DNA of 64,000 nucleotides from Escarpia spicata (lineage: Eukaryota > Annelida > Polychaeta > Sabellida > Siboglinidae): NCBI GenBank assembly GCA_963995525.1, contig OZ023206.1:248001-312000 (forward strand). The letters are read 5' to 3'. Both the position numbers and the translations under genes were made by a program. Shown here piece by piece: positions 47,599-62,266 of this stretch. The notes under the pieces are model-generated. The model made no database searches. It had not been told where the DNA came from and saw only the letters and a list, made by a program, of their open reading frames with translations. The stretch's first letter is position 1. Every line of letters starts with the position of its first letter.

Positions 47599-50500
47599 TA
47601 AGACCACATTAAGGATCCTTCCGCCGAAAAAAGTGCACTACAAATACCGTTTTGCTGTGATATGCATTAATTTTTTTCGAACATTTTGACATGGGACATG
47701 TTTGTCTCGTGAGTACTGAATGTACTGCTGCTTTACACAAGATAAAACATCAAATGGGGATGAGTTTTCACACCTATAACTTACGTAATATGTTCTTGTA
47801 ACTTACGTGACGGGGATAAAACGGTAACATGCATTCCCATTTGGGGTTAATCTAGTTATGTGTGTAGCATGATATCAATCTAGCCTTCGTGAAGATTTGT
47901 AACATGCAAAACATATATTTGGGGTAAGACCACATTAAGGATCCTTCCGCCGAAAAAAGTGCACTACAAATACCGTTTTGCTGTGATATGCATTAATTTT
48001 TTTCGAACATTTTGACATGGGACATGTTTGTCTCGTGAGTACTGAATGTACTGCTGCTTTAGACAAGATAAAACATCAAATGGGGATGAGTTTTCACACC
48101 TATAACTTACGTAATATGTTCTTGTAACTTACGTGACGGGGATAAAACGGTAACATGCATTCCCATTTGGGGTTAATCTAGTTATGTGTGTAGCTTGATA
48201 TCAATCTAGCCTTCGTGAAGATTTGTAACGTGCAAAACATATATTTGGGGTAAGACCACATTAAAGATCCTTCCGCCGAAAAAAGTGCACTACAAATACC
48301 GTTTTGCTGTGATTTGCATTAATTTTTTTCGAAAACTTTGATATGGGACATGTTTGTCTCGTGAGTACTGAAGGTACTGCTGCTTTAGACAAGAAAAAAC
48401 TTCAAATGGGGATGAGTTTTCACACCTATAACTTACGTAATATGTTCTTGTAACTTACGTGACGGGGATAAAACGGTAACATGCATTCCCATTTGGGGTT
48501 AATCTAGTTATGTGTGTAGCTTGATATCAATCTAGCCTTCGTGAAGATTTGTAACATGCAAAACATATATTTGGGGTAAGACCACATTAAGGATCCTTCC
48601 TCCGAAAAAAGTGCACTACAAATACCGTTTTGCTGTGATATGCATTAATTTTTTTCGAACACTTGGACATGGGACATGTTTGTCTCGTGAGTACTGAAGG
48701 TACTGCTGCTTTAGACAAGAAAAAAATTCAAATGGGGATGAGTTTTCACACCTATAACTTACGTAATATGTTCTTGTAACTTACGTGACGGGGATAAAAC
48801 GGTAACATGCATTCCCATTTGGGGTTAATCTAGTTATGTGTGTAGCTTGATATCAATCTAGCCTTCGTGAAGATTTGTAACGTGCAAAACATCTATTTAG
48901 GGTAAGACCACATTAAGGATCCTTCCGCCGAAAAAAGTGCACTACAAATACCGTTTTGCTGTGATATGCATTAATTTTTTTCGAACATTTTGACATGGGA
49001 CATGTTTGTCTCGTGAGTACTGAATGTACTGCTGCTTTACACAAGATAAAACATCAAATGGGGATGAGTTTTCACACCTATAACTTACGTAATATGTTCT
49101 TGTAACTTACGTGACGGGGATAAAACGGTAACATGCATTCCCATTTGGGGTTAATCTAGTTATGTGTGTAGCTTGATATCAATCTAGCCTTCGTGAAGAT
49201 TTGTAACGTGCAAAACATATATTTGGGGTAAGACCACATTAAAGATCCTTCCGCCGAAAAAAGTGCACTACAAATACCGTTTTGCTGTGATTTGCATTAA
49301 TTTTTTTCGAAAACTTTGATATGGGACATGTTTGTCTCGTGAGTACTGAAGGTACTGCTGCTTTAGACAAGAAAAAACTTCAAATGGGGATGAGTTTTCA
49401 CACCTATAACTTACGTAATATGTTCTTGTAACTTACGTGACGGGGATAAAACGGTAACATGCATTCCCATTTGGGGTTAATCTAGTTATGTGTGTAGCTT
49501 GATATCAATCTAGCCTTCGTGAAGATTTGTAACATGCAAAACATCTATTTGGGGTAAGACCACATTAAGGATCCTTCCGCCGAAAAAAGTGCACTACAAA
49601 TACCGTTTTGCTGTGATATGTATTAATTTTTTTCGAACATTTTGACATGGGACATGTTTGTCTCGTGAGTACTGAATGTACTGCTGCTTTACACAAGATA
49701 AAACATCAAATGGGGATGAGTTTTCACACCTATAACTTACGTAATATGTTCTTGTAACTTACGTGACGGGGATAAAACGGTAACATGCATTCCCATTTGG
49801 GGTTAATCTAGTTATGTGTGTAGCATGATATCAATCTAGCCTTCGTGAAGATTTGTAACATGCAAAACATATATTTGGGGTAAGACCACATTAAGGATCC
49901 TTCCGCCGAAAAAAGTGCACTACAAATACCGTTTTGCTGTGATATGCATTAATTTTTTTCGAACATTTTGACATGGGACATGTTTGTCTCGTGAGTACTG
50001 AATGTACTGCTGCTTTAGACAAGATAAAACATCAAATGGGGATGAGTTTTCACACCTATAACTTACGTAATATGTTCTTGTAACTTACGTGACGGGGATA
50101 AAACGGTAACATGCATTCCCATTTGGGGTTAATCTAGTTATGTGTGTAGCATGATATCAATCTAGCCTTCGTGAAGATTTGTAACATGCAAAACATGTAT
50201 TTGGGGTAAGACCACATTAAGGATCCTTCCGCCGAAAAAAGTGCACTACAAATACCGTTTTGCTGATATGCATTAATTTTTTTCGAACATTTTGACATGG
50301 GACATGTTTGTCTCGTGAGTACTGAATGTACTGCTGCTTTAGACAAGATAAAACATCAAATGGGGATGAGTTTTCACACCTATAACTTACGTAATATGTT
50401 CTTGTAACTTACGTGACGGGGATAAAACGGTAACATGCATTCCCATTTGGGGTTAATCTAGTTATGTGTGTAGCTTGATATCAATCTAGCCTTCGTGAAG

Positions 50501-51834
50501 ATTTGTAACGTGCAAAACATATATTTGGGGTAAGACCACATTAAAGATCCTTCCGCCGAAAAAAGTGCACTACAAATACCGTTTTGCTGTGATTTGCATT
50601 AATTTTTTTCGAAAACTTTGATATGGGACATGTTTGTCTCGTGAGTACTGAAGGTACTGCTGCTTTAGACAAGAAAAAACTTCAAATGGGGATGAGTTTT
50701 CACACCTATAACTTACGTAATATGTTCTTGTAACTTACGTGACGGGGATAAAACGGTAACATGCATTCCCATTTGGGGTTAATCTAGTTATGTGTGTAGC
50801 TTGATATCAATCTAGCCTTCGTGAAGATTTGTAACATGCAAAACATATATTTGGGGTAAGACCACATTAAGGATCCTTCCTCCGAAAAAAGTGCACTACA
50901 AATACCGTTTTGCTGTGATATGCATTAATTTTTTTCGAACACTTGGACATGGGACATGTTTGTCTCGTGAGTACTGAAGGTACTGCTGCTTTAGACAAGA
51001 AAAAAATTCAAATGGGGATGAGTTTTCACACCTATAACTTACGTAATATGTTCTTGTAACTTACGTGACGGGGATAAAACGGTAACATGCATTCCCATTT
51101 GGGGTTAATCTAGTTATGTGTGTAGCTTGATATCAATCTAGCCTTCGTGAAGATTTGTAACGTGCAAAACATCTATTTAGGGTAAGACCACATTAAGGAT
51201 CCTTCCGCCGAAAAAAGTGCACTACAAATACCGTTTTGCTGTGATATGCATTACTTTTTTTCGAACATTTTGACATGGGACATGTTTGTCTCGTGAGTAC
51301 TGAATGTACTGCTGCTTTACACAAGATAAAACATCAAATGGGGATGAGTTTTCAAACCTATAACTTACGTAATATGTTCTTGTAACTTACGTGACGGGGA
51401 TAAAACGGTAACATGCATTCCCATTTGGGGTTAATCTAGTTATGTGTGTAGCTTGATATCAATCTAGCCTTCGTGAAGATTTGTAACGTGCAAAACATAT
51501 ATTTGGGGTAAGACCACATTAAAGATCCTTCCGCCGAAAAAAGTGCACTACAAATACCGTTTTGCTGTGATTTGCATTAATTTTTTTCGAAAACTTTGAT
51601 ATGGGACATGTTTGTCTCGTGAGTACTGAAGGTACTGCTGCTTTAGACAAGAAAAAACTTCAAATGGGGATGAGTTTTCACACCTATAACTTACGTAATA
51701 TGTTCTTGTAACTTACGTGACGGGGATAAAACGGTAACATGCATTCCCATTTGGGGTTAATCTAGTTATGTGTGTAGCTTGATATCAATCTAGCCTTCGT
51801 GAAGATTTGTAACATGCAAAACATCTATTTGGGG
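47599..51834. repeat. 6-mer X-A-P-D-X-P, two copies, the second with an extra A
   Basis: m147-m152 (47599-49554, 1956 bp) and m153-m159 (49555-51834, 2280 bp) have the same order except that the second copy has two A monomers (m154, m155). m154 ends AGCATG and ATGTAT. m155 carries the window's only two-base deletion. Others private to the second copy are GATATGTATT in m153, and CATTACTTT and TTTTCAAACC in m158. m160-m162 then begin a third round (X-A-P) that departs at m163. Confidence 0.85.
50207..50530. repeat. 324-bp monomer m155: two-base deletion
   Basis: TTTTGCTGATATG (50259-50270 region) replaces TTTTGCTGTGATATG, a loss of one GT or TG pair from a short GTG tract. It is the largest indel in the window and changes the frame of the reverse strand, which creates a chance 70-codon open stretch. 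Confidence 0.92.
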
Positions 51835-53138
51835 TAAGACCACATTAAGGATCCTTCCGCCGAAAAAAGTGCACTACAAATACCGTTTTGCTGTGATATG
51901 CATTAATTTTTTTCGAACATTTTGACATGGGACATGTTTGTCTCGTGAGTACTGAATGTACTGCTGCTTTACACAAGATAAAACATCAAATGGGGATGAG
52001 TTTTCACACCTATAACTTACGTAATATGTTCTTGTAACTTACGTGACGGGGATAAAACGGTAACATGCATTCCCATTTGGGGTTAATCTAGTTATGTGTG
52101 TAGCATGATATCAATCTAGCCTTCGTGAAGATTTGTAACATGCAAAACATATATTTGGGGTAAGACCACATTAAGGATCCTTCCGCCGAAAAAAGTGCAC
52201 TACAAATACCGTTTTGCTGTGATATGCATTAATTTTTTTCGAACATTTTGACATGGGACATGTTTGTCTCGTGAGTACTGAATGTACTGCTGCTTTAGAC
52301 AAGATAAAACATCAAATGGGGATGAGTTTTCACACCTATAACTTACGTAATATGTTCTTGTAACTTACGTGACGGGGATAAAACGGTAACATGCATTCCC
52401 ATTTGGGGTTAATCTAGTTATGTGTGTAGCTTGATATCAATCTAGCCTTCGTGAAGATTTGTAACGTGCAAAACATATATTTGGGGTAAGACCACATTAA
52501 AGATCCTTCCGCCGAAAAAAGTGCACTACAAATACCGTTTTGCTGTGATTTGCATTAATTTTTTTCGAAAACTTTGATATGGGACATGTTTGTCTCGTGA
52601 GTACTGAAGGTACTGCTGCTTTAGACAAGAAAAAACTTCAAATGGGGATGAGTTTTCACACCTATAACTTACGTAATATGTTCTTGTAACTTACGTGACG
52701 GGGATAAAACGGTAACATGCATTCCCATTTGGGGTTAATCTAGTTATGTGTGTAGCTTGATATCAATCTAGCCTTCGTGAAGATTTGTAACATGCAAAAC
52801 ATCTATTTGGGGTAAGACCACACTAAGGATCCTTCCGCCGAAAAAAGTGCACTACAAATACCGTTTTGCTGTGATATGCATTAATTTTTTTCGAACATTT
52901 TTACATGGGACATGTTTGTCTCGTGAGTACTGAATGTACTGCTGCTTTAGACAAGATAAAACATCAAATGGGGATGAGTTTTCACACCTATAACTTACGT
53001 AATATGTTCTTGTAACTTACGTGACGGGGATAAAACGGTAACATGCATTCCCATTTGGGGTTAATCTAGTTATGTGTGTAGCTTGATATCAATCTAGCCT
53101 TCGTGAAGATTTGTAACATGCAAAACATATATTTGGGG

Positions 53139-56100
53139 TAAGACCACATTAAGGATCCTTCCTCCGAAAAAAGTGCACTACAAATACCGTTTTGCTGTGA
53201 TATGCATTAATTTTTTTCGAACACTTGGACATGGGACATGTTTGTCTCGTGAGTACTGAAGGTACTGCTGCTTTAGACAAGAAAAAAATTCAAATGGGGA
53301 TGAGTTTTCACACCTATAACTTACGTAATATGTTCTTGTAACTTACGTGACGGGGATAAAACGGTAACATGCATTCCCATTTGGGGTTAATCTAGTTATG
53401 TGTGTAGCTTGATATCAATCTAGCCTTCGTGAAGATTTGTAACGTGCAAAACATCTATTTAGGGTAAGACCACATTAAGGATCCTTCCGCCGAAAAAAGT
53501 GCACTACAAATACCGTTTTGCTGTGATATGCATTAATTTTTTTCGAACATTTTGACATGGGACATGTTTGTCTCGTGAGTACTGAATGTACTGCTGCTTT
53601 ACACAAGATAAAACATCAAATGGGGATGAGTTTTCACACCTATAACTTACGTAATATGTTCTTGTAACTTACGTGACGGGGATAAAACGGTAACATGCAT
53701 TCCCATTTGGGGTTAATCTAGTTATGTGTGTAGCTTGATATCAATCTAGCCTTCGTGAAGATTTGTAACGTGCAAAACATATATTTGGGGTAAGACCACA
53801 TTAAAGATCCTTCCGCCGAAAAAAGTGCACTACAAATACCGTTTTGCTGTGATTTGCATTAATTTTTTTCGAAAACTTTGATATGGGACATGTTTGTCTC
53901 GTGAGTACTGAAGGTACTGCTGCTTTAGACAGGAAAAAACTTCAAATGGGGATGAGTTTTCACACCTATAACTTACGTAATATGTTCTTGTAACTTACGT
54001 GACGGGGATAAAACGGTAACATGCATTCCCATTTGGGGTTAATCTAGTTATGTGTGTAGCTTGATATCAATCTACCCTTCGTGAAGATTTGTAACATGCA
54101 AAACATCTATTTGGGGTAAGACCACATTAAGGATCCTTCCGCCGAAAAAAGTGCACTACAAATACCGTTTTGCTGTGATTTGCATTAATTTTTTTCGAAA
54201 ACTTTGATATGGGACATGTTTGTCTCGTGAGTACTGAAGGTACTGCTGCTTTAGACAAGAAAAAACTTCAAATGGGGATGAGTTTTCACACCTATAACTT
54301 ACGTAATATGTTCTTGTAACTTACGTGACGGGGATAAAACGGTAACATGCATTCCCATTTGGGGTTAATCTAGTTATGTGTGTAGCTTGATATCAATCTA
54401 CCCTTCGTGAAGATTTGTAACATGCAAAACATCTATTTGGGGTAAGACCACATTAAGGATCCTTCCGCCGAAAAAAGTGCACTACAAATACCGTTTTGCT
54501 GTGATATGCATTAATTTTTTTCGAACATTTTGACATGGGACATGTTTGTCTCATGAGTACTGAATGTACTGCTGCTTTACACAAGATAAAACATCAAATG
54601 GGGATGAGTTTTCACACCTATAACTTACGTAATATGTTCTTGTAACTTACGTGACGGGGATAAAACGGTAACATGCATTCCCATTTGGGGTTAATCTAGT
54701 TATGTGTGTAGCTTGATATCAATCTAGCCTTCGTGAAGATTTGTAACGTGCAAAACATATATTTGGGGTAAGACCACATTAAGGATCCTTCCTCCGAAAA
54801 AAGTGCACTACAAATACCGTTTTGCTGTGATATGCATTAATTTTTTTCGAACACTTGGACATGGGACATGTTTGTCTCGTGAGTACTGAAGGTACTGCTG
54901 CTTTAGACAAGAAAAAAATTCAAATGGGGATGAGTTTTCACACCTATAACTTACGTAATATGTTCTTGTAACTTACGTGACGGGGATAAAACGGTAACAT
55001 GCATTCCCATTTGGGGTTAATCTAGTTATGTGTGTAGCTTGATATCAATCTAGCCTTCGTGAAGATTTGTAACGTGCAAAACATCTATTTAGGGTAAGAC
55101 CACATTAAGGATCCTTCCGCCGAAAAAAGTGCACTACAAATACCGTTTTGCTGTGATATGCATTAATTTTTTTCGAACATTTTGACATGGGACATGTTTG
55201 TCTCGTGAGTACTGAATGTACTGCTGCTTTACACAAGATAAAACATCAAATGGGGATGAGTTTTCACACCTATAACTTACGTAATATGTTCTTGTAACTT
55301 ACGTGACGGGGATAAAACGGTAACATGCATTCCCATTTGGGGTTAATCTAGTTATGTGTGTAGCTTGATATCAATCTAGCCTTCGTGAAGATTTGTAACG
55401 TGCAAAACATATATTTGGGGTAAGACCACATTAAAGATCCTTCCGCCGAAAAAAGTGCACTACAAATACCGTTTTGCTGTGATTTGCATTAATTTTTTTC
55501 GAAAACTTTGATATGGGACATGTTTGTCTCGTGAGTACTGAAGGTACTGCTGCTTTAGACAAGAAAAAACTTCAAATGGGGATGAGTTTTCACACCTATA
55601 ACTTACGTAATATGTTCTTGTAACTTACGTGACGGGGATAAAACGGTAACATGCATTCCCATTTGGGGTTAATCTAGTTATGTGTGTAGCTTGATATCAA
55701 TCTACCCTTCGTGAAGATTTGTAACATGCAAAACATCTATTTGGGGTAAGACCACATTAAGGATCCTTCCGCCGAAAAAAGTGCACTACAAATACCGTTT
55801 TGCTGTGATTTGCATTAATTTTTTTCGAAAACTTTGATATGGGACATGTTTGTCTCGTGAGTACTGAAGGTACTGCTGCTTTAGACAAGAAAAAACTTCA
55901 AATGGGGATGAGTTTTCACACCTATAACTTACGTAATATGTTCTTGTAACTTACGTGACGGGGATAAAACGGTAACATGCATTCCCATTTGGGGTTAATC
56001 TAGTTATGTGTGTAGCTTGATATCAATCTACCCTTCGTGAAGATTTGTAACATGCAAAACATCTATTTGGGGTAAGACCACATTAAGGATCCTTCCGCCG

Positions 56101-56398
56101 AAAAAAGTGCACTACAAATACCGTTTTGCTGTGATATGCATTAATTTTTTTCGAACATTTTGACATGGGACATGTTTGTCTCATGAGTACTGAATGTACT
56201 GCTGCTTTACACAAGATAAAACATCAAATGGGGATGAGTTTTCACACCTATAACTTACGTAATATGTTCTTGTAACTTACGTGACGGGGATAAAACGGTA
56301 ACATGCATTCCCATTTGGGGTTAATCTAGTTATGTGTGTAGCTTGATATCAATCTAGCCTTCGTGAAGATTTGTAACGTGCAAAACATATATTTGGGG
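53139..56398. repeat. 5-mer D-X-P-P-X repeated twice
   Basis: m164-m168 (53139-54768) and m169-m173 (54769-56398) are tandem 1630-bp copies. Both contain two P monomers with TACCC at p283-287, the second keeping AAGGATCC, then an X with CTCATGAG. The one difference I noticed is ACAGGAAAAAAC in m166. The right-hand copy continues into F-A-P (m174-m176), the same P-X-F-A-P run found at m119-m123 and m180-m184. Confidence 0.9.
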
Positions 56399-59300
56399 TA
56401 AGACCACATTAAAGATCCTTCCGCCGAAAAAAGTGCACTACAAATACCGTTTTGCTGTGATTTGCATTAATTTTTTTCGAAAACTTTCATATGGGACATG
56501 TTTGTCTCGTGAGTACTGAATGTACTGCTGCTTTAGACAAGATAAAACATCAAATGGGGATGAATTTTCACACCTATAACTTACGTAATATGTTCTTGTA
56601 ACTTACGTGACGGGGATAAAACGGTAACATGCATTCCCATTTGGGGTTAATCTAGTTATGTGTGTAGCATGATATCAATCTAGCCTTCGTGAAGATTTGT
56701 AACATGCAAAACATATATTTGGGGTAAGACCACATTAAGGATCCTTCCGCCGAAAAAAGTGCACTACAAATACCGTTTTGCTGTGATATGCATTAATTTT
56801 TTTCGAACATTTTGACATGGGACATGTTTGTCTCGTGAGTACTGAATGTACTGCTGCTTTAGACAAGATAAAACATCAAATGGGGATGAGTTTTCACACC
56901 TATAACTTACGTAATATGTTCTTGTAACTTACGTGACGGGGATAAAACGGTAACATGCATTCCCATTTGGGGTTAATCTAGTTATGTGTGTAGCTTGATA
57001 TCAATCTAGCCTTCGTGAAGATTTGTAACGTGCAAAACATATATTTGGGGTAAGACCACATTAAAGATCCTTCCGCCGAAAAAAGTGCACTACAAATACC
57101 GTTTTGCTGTGATTTGCATTAATTTTTTTCGAAAACTTTGATATGGGACATGTTTGTCTCGTGAGTACTGAAGGTACTGCTGCTTTAGACAAGAAAAAAA
57201 TTCAAATGGGGATGAGTTTTCACACCTATAACTTACGTAATATGTTCTTGTAACTTACGTGACGGGGATAAAACGGTAACATGCATTCCCATTTGGGGTT
57301 AATCTAGTTATGTGTGTAGCTTGATATCAATCTAGCCTTCGTGAAGATTTGTAACGTGCAAAACATCTATTTAGGGTAAGACCACATTAAGGATCCTTCC
57401 GCCGAAAAAAGTGCACTACAAATACCGTTTTGCTGTGATATGCATTAATTTTTTTCGAACATTTTGACATGGGACATGTTTGTCTCGTGAGTACTGAATG
57501 TACTGCTGCTTTACACAAGATAAAACATCAAATGGGGATGAGTTTTCACACCTATAACTTACGTAATATGTTCTTGTAACTTACGTGACGGGGATAAAAC
57601 GGTAACATGCATTCCCATTTGGGGTTAATCTAGTTATGTGTGTAGCTTGATATCAATCTAGCCTTCGTGAAGATTTGTAACGTGCAAAACATATATTTGG
57701 GGTAAGACCACATTAAAGATCCTTCCGCCGAAAAAAGTGCACTACAAATACCGTTTTGCTGTGATTTGCATTAATTTTTTTCGAAAACTTTGATATGGGA
57801 CATGTTTGTCTCGTGAGTACTGAAGGTACTGCTGCTTTAGACAAGAAAAAACTTCAAATGGGGATGAGTTTTCACACCTATAACTTACGTAATATGTTCT
57901 TGTAACTTACGTGACGGGGATAAAACGGTAACATGCATTCCCATTTGGGGTTAATCTAGTTATGTGTGTAGCTTGATATCAATCCAGCCTTCGTGAAGAT
58001 TTGTAACATGCAAAACATCTATTTGGGGTAAGACCACATTAAGGATCCTTCCGCCGAAAAAAGTGCACTACAAATACCGTTTTGCTGTGATATGCATTAA
58101 TTTTTTTCGAACATTTTGACATGGGACATGTTTGTCTCGTGAGTACTGAATGTACTGCTGCTTTAGACAAGATAAAACATCAAATGGGGATGAGTTTTCA
58201 CACCTATAACTTACGTAATATGTTCTTGTAACTTACGTGACGGGGATAAAACGGTAACATGCATTCCCATTTGGGGTTAATCTAGTTATGTGTGTAGCTT
58301 GATATCAATCTACCCTTCGTGAAGATTTGTAACATGCAAAACATCTATTTGGGGTAAGACCACATTAAGGATCCTTCCGCCGAAAAAAGTGCACAACAAA
58401 TACCGTTTTGCTGTGATTTGCATTAATTTTTTTCGAAAACTTTGATATGGGACATGTTTGTCTCGTGAGTACTGAAGGTACTGCTGCTTTAGACAAGAAA
58501 AAACTTTAAATGGGGATGAGTTTTCACACCTATAACTTACGTAATATGTTCTTGTAACTTACGTGACGGGGATAAAACGGTAACATGCATTCCCATTTGG
58601 GGTTAATCTAGTTATGTGTGTAGCTTGATATCAATCTACCCTTCGTGAAGATTTGTAACATGCAAAACATCTATTTGGGGTAAGACCACATTAAGGATCC
58701 TTCCGCCGAAAAAAGTGCACTACAAATACCGTTTTGCTGTGATATGCATTAATTTTTTTCGAACATTTTGACATGGGACATGTTTGTCTCATGAGTACTG
58801 AATGTACTGCTGCTTTACACAAGATAAAACATCAAATGGGGATGAGTTTTCACACCTATAACTTACGTAATATGTTCTTGTAACTTACGTGACGGGGATA
58901 AAACGGTAACATGCATTCCCATTTGGGGTTAATCTAGTTATGTGTGTAGCTTGATATCAATCTAGCCTTCGTGAAGATTTGTAACGTGCAAAACATATAT
59001 TTGGGGTAAGACCACATTAAAGATCCTTCCGCCGAAAAAAGTGCACTACAAATACCGTTTTGCTGTGATTTGCATTAATTTTTTTCGAAAACTTTCATAT
59101 GGGACATGTTTGTCTCGTGAGTACTGAATGTACTGCTGCTTTAGACAAGATAAAACATCAAATGGGGATGAATTTTCACACCTATAACTTACGTAATATG
59201 TTCTTGTAACTTACGTGACGGGGATAAAACGGTAACATGCATTCCCATTTGGGGTTAATCTAGTTATGTGTGTAGCATGATATCAATCTAGCCTTCGTGA

Positions 59301-59984
59301 AGATTTGTAACATGCAAAACATCTATTTGGGGTAAGACCACATTAAGGATCCTTCCGCCGAAAAAAGTGCACTACAAATACCGTTTTGCTGTGATATGCA
59401 TTAATTTTTTTCGAACATTTTGACATGGGACATGTTTGTCTCGTGAGTACTGAATGTACTGCTGCTTTAGACAAGATAAAACATCAAATGGGGATGAGTT
59501 TTCACACCTATAACTTACGTAATATGTTCTTGTAACTTACGTGACGGGGATAAAACGGTAACATGCATTCCCATTTGGGGTTAATCTAGTTATGTGTGTA
59601 GCTTGATATCAATCTAGCCTTCGTGAAGATTTGTAACGTGCAAAACATATATTTGGGGTAAGACCACATTAAAGATCCTTCCGCCGAAAAAAGTGCACTA
59701 CAAATACCGTTTTGCTGTGATTTGCATTAATTTTTTTCGAAAACTTTGATATGGGACATGTTTGTCTCGTGAGTACTGAAGGTACTGCTGCTTTAGACAA
59801 GAAAAAACTTCAAATGGGGATGAGTTTTCACACCTATAACTTACGTAATATGTTCTTGTAACTTACGTGACGGGGATAAAACGGTAACATGCATTCCCAT
59901 TTGGGGTTAATCTAGTTATGTGTGTAGCTTGATATCAATCTAGCCTTCGTGAAGATTTGTAACATGCAAAACATATATTTGGGG

Positions 59985-61940
59985 TAAGACCACATTAAGG
60001 ATCCTTCCTCCGAAAAAAGTGCACTACAAATACCGTTTTGCTGTGATATGCATTAATTTTTTTCGAACACTTGGACATGGGACATGTTTGTCTCGTGAGT
60101 ACTGAAGGTACTGCTGCTTTAGACAAGACAAAGATTCAAATGGGGATGAGTTTTCACACCTATAACTTACGTAATATGTTCTTGTAACTTACGTGACGGG
60201 GATAAAACGGTAACATGCATTCCCATTTGGGGTTAATCTAGTTATGTGTGTAGCTTGATATCAATCTAGCCTTCGTGAAGATTTGTAACGTGCAAAACAT
60301 CTATTTAGGGTAAGACCACATTAAGGATCCTTCCGCCGAAAAAAGTGCACTACAAATACCGTTTTGCTGTGATATGCATTAATTTTTTTCGAACATTTTT
60401 ACATGGGACATGTTTGTCTCGTGAGTACTGAATGTACTGCTGCTTTACACAAGATAAAACATCAAATGGGGATGAGTTTTCACACCTATAACTTACGTAA
60501 TATGTTCTTGTAACTTACGTGACGGGGATAAAACGGTAACATGCATTCCCATTTGGGGTTAATCTAGTTATGTGTGTAGCATGATATCAATCTAGCCTTC
60601 GTGAAGATTTGTAACATGCAAAACATCTATTTGGGGTAAGACCACATTAAGGATCCTTCCGCCGAAAAAAGTGCACTACAAATACCGTTTTGCTGTGATA
60701 TGCATTAATTTTTTTCGAACATTTTGACATGGGACATGTTTGTCTCGTGAGTACTGAATGTACTGCTGCTTTACACAAGATAAAACATCAAATGGGGATG
60801 AGTTTTCACACCTATAACTTACGTAATATGTTCTTGTAACTTACGTGACGGGGATAAAACGGTAACATGCATTCCCATTTGGGGTTAATCTAGTTATGTG
60901 TGTAGCTTGATATCAATCTAGCCTTCGTGAAGATTTGTAACGTGCAAAACATATATTTGGGGTAAGACCACATTAAGGATCCTTCCTCCGAAAAAAGTGC
61001 ACTACAAATACCGTTTTGCTGTGATATGCATTAATTTTTTTCGAACACTTGGACATGGGACATGTTTGTCTCGTGAGTACTGAAGGTACTGCTGCTTTAG
61101 ACAAGACAAAGATTCAAATGGGGATGAGTTTTCACACCTATAACTTACGTAATATGTTCTTGTAACTTACGTGACGGGGATAAAACGGTAACATGCATTC
61201 CCATTTGGGGTTAATCTAGTTATGTGTGTAGCTTGATATCAATCTAGCCTTCGTGAAGATTTGTAACGTGCAAAACATCTATTTAGGGTAAGACCACATT
61301 AAGGATCCTTCCGCCGAAAAAAGTGCACTACAAATACCGTTTTGCTGTGATATGCATTAATTTTTTTCGAACATTTTTACATGGGACATGTTTGTCTCGT
61401 GAGTACTGAATGTACTGCTGCTTTACACAAGATAAAACATCAAATGGGGATGAGTTTTCACACCTATAACTTACGTAATATGTTCTTGTAACTTACGTGA
61501 CGGGGATAAAACGGTAACATGCATTCCCATTTGGGGTTAATCTAGTTATGTGTGTAGCATGATATCAATCTAGCCTTCGTGAAGATTTGTAACATGCAAA
61601 ACATCTATTTGGGGTAAGACCACATTAAGGATCCTTCCGCCGAAAAAAGTGCACTACAAATACCGTTTTGCTGTGATATGCATTAATTTTTTTCGAACAT
61701 TTTGACATGGGACATGTTTGTCTCGTGAGTACTGAATGTACTGCTGCTTTACACAAGATAAAACATCAAATGGGGATGAGTTTTCACACCTATAACTTAC
61801 GTAATATGTTCTTGTAACTTACGTGACGGGGATAAAACGGTAACATGCATTCCCATTTGGGGTTAATCTAGTTATGTGTGTAGCTTGATATCAATCTAGC
61901 CTTCGTGAAGATTTGTAACGTGCAAAACATATATTTGGGG
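59985..61940. repeat. Trimer D-X-X repeated twice, apparently identical
   Basis: m185-m187 (59985-60962) and m188-m190 (60963-61940) are each 978 bp. I found no difference between them. Both D copies have the otherwise unseen GACAAAGATTC. The first X has TTTTTAC and AGCATG, and the second has TTTTGAC and a CGTGC end. This looks like one of the youngest duplications in the window. Confidence 0.9.
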
Positions 61941-62266
61941 TAAGACCACATTAAAGATCCTTCCGCCGAAAAAAGTGCACTACAAATACCGTTTTACTGT
62001 GATTTGCATTAATTTTTTTCGAAAACTTTGATATGGGACATGTTTGTCTCGTGAGTACTGAAGGTACTGCTGCTTTAGACAAGAAAAAACTTCAAATGGG
62101 GATGAGTTTTCACACCTATAACTTACGTAATATGTTCTTGTAACTTACGTGACGGGGATAAAACGTTAACATGCATTCCCATTTGGGGTTAATCTAGTTA
62201 TGTGTGTAGCTTGATATCAATCTAGCCTTCGTGAAGATTTGTAACATGCAAAACATCTATTTGGGG

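Noticed and set aside
50134..50346. 70-codon reverse-strand open frame
   Set aside because: It also starts at TTG and is open because of the two-base deletion in m155, which shifts past the usual stop. It lies in a single monomer and is a chance product.
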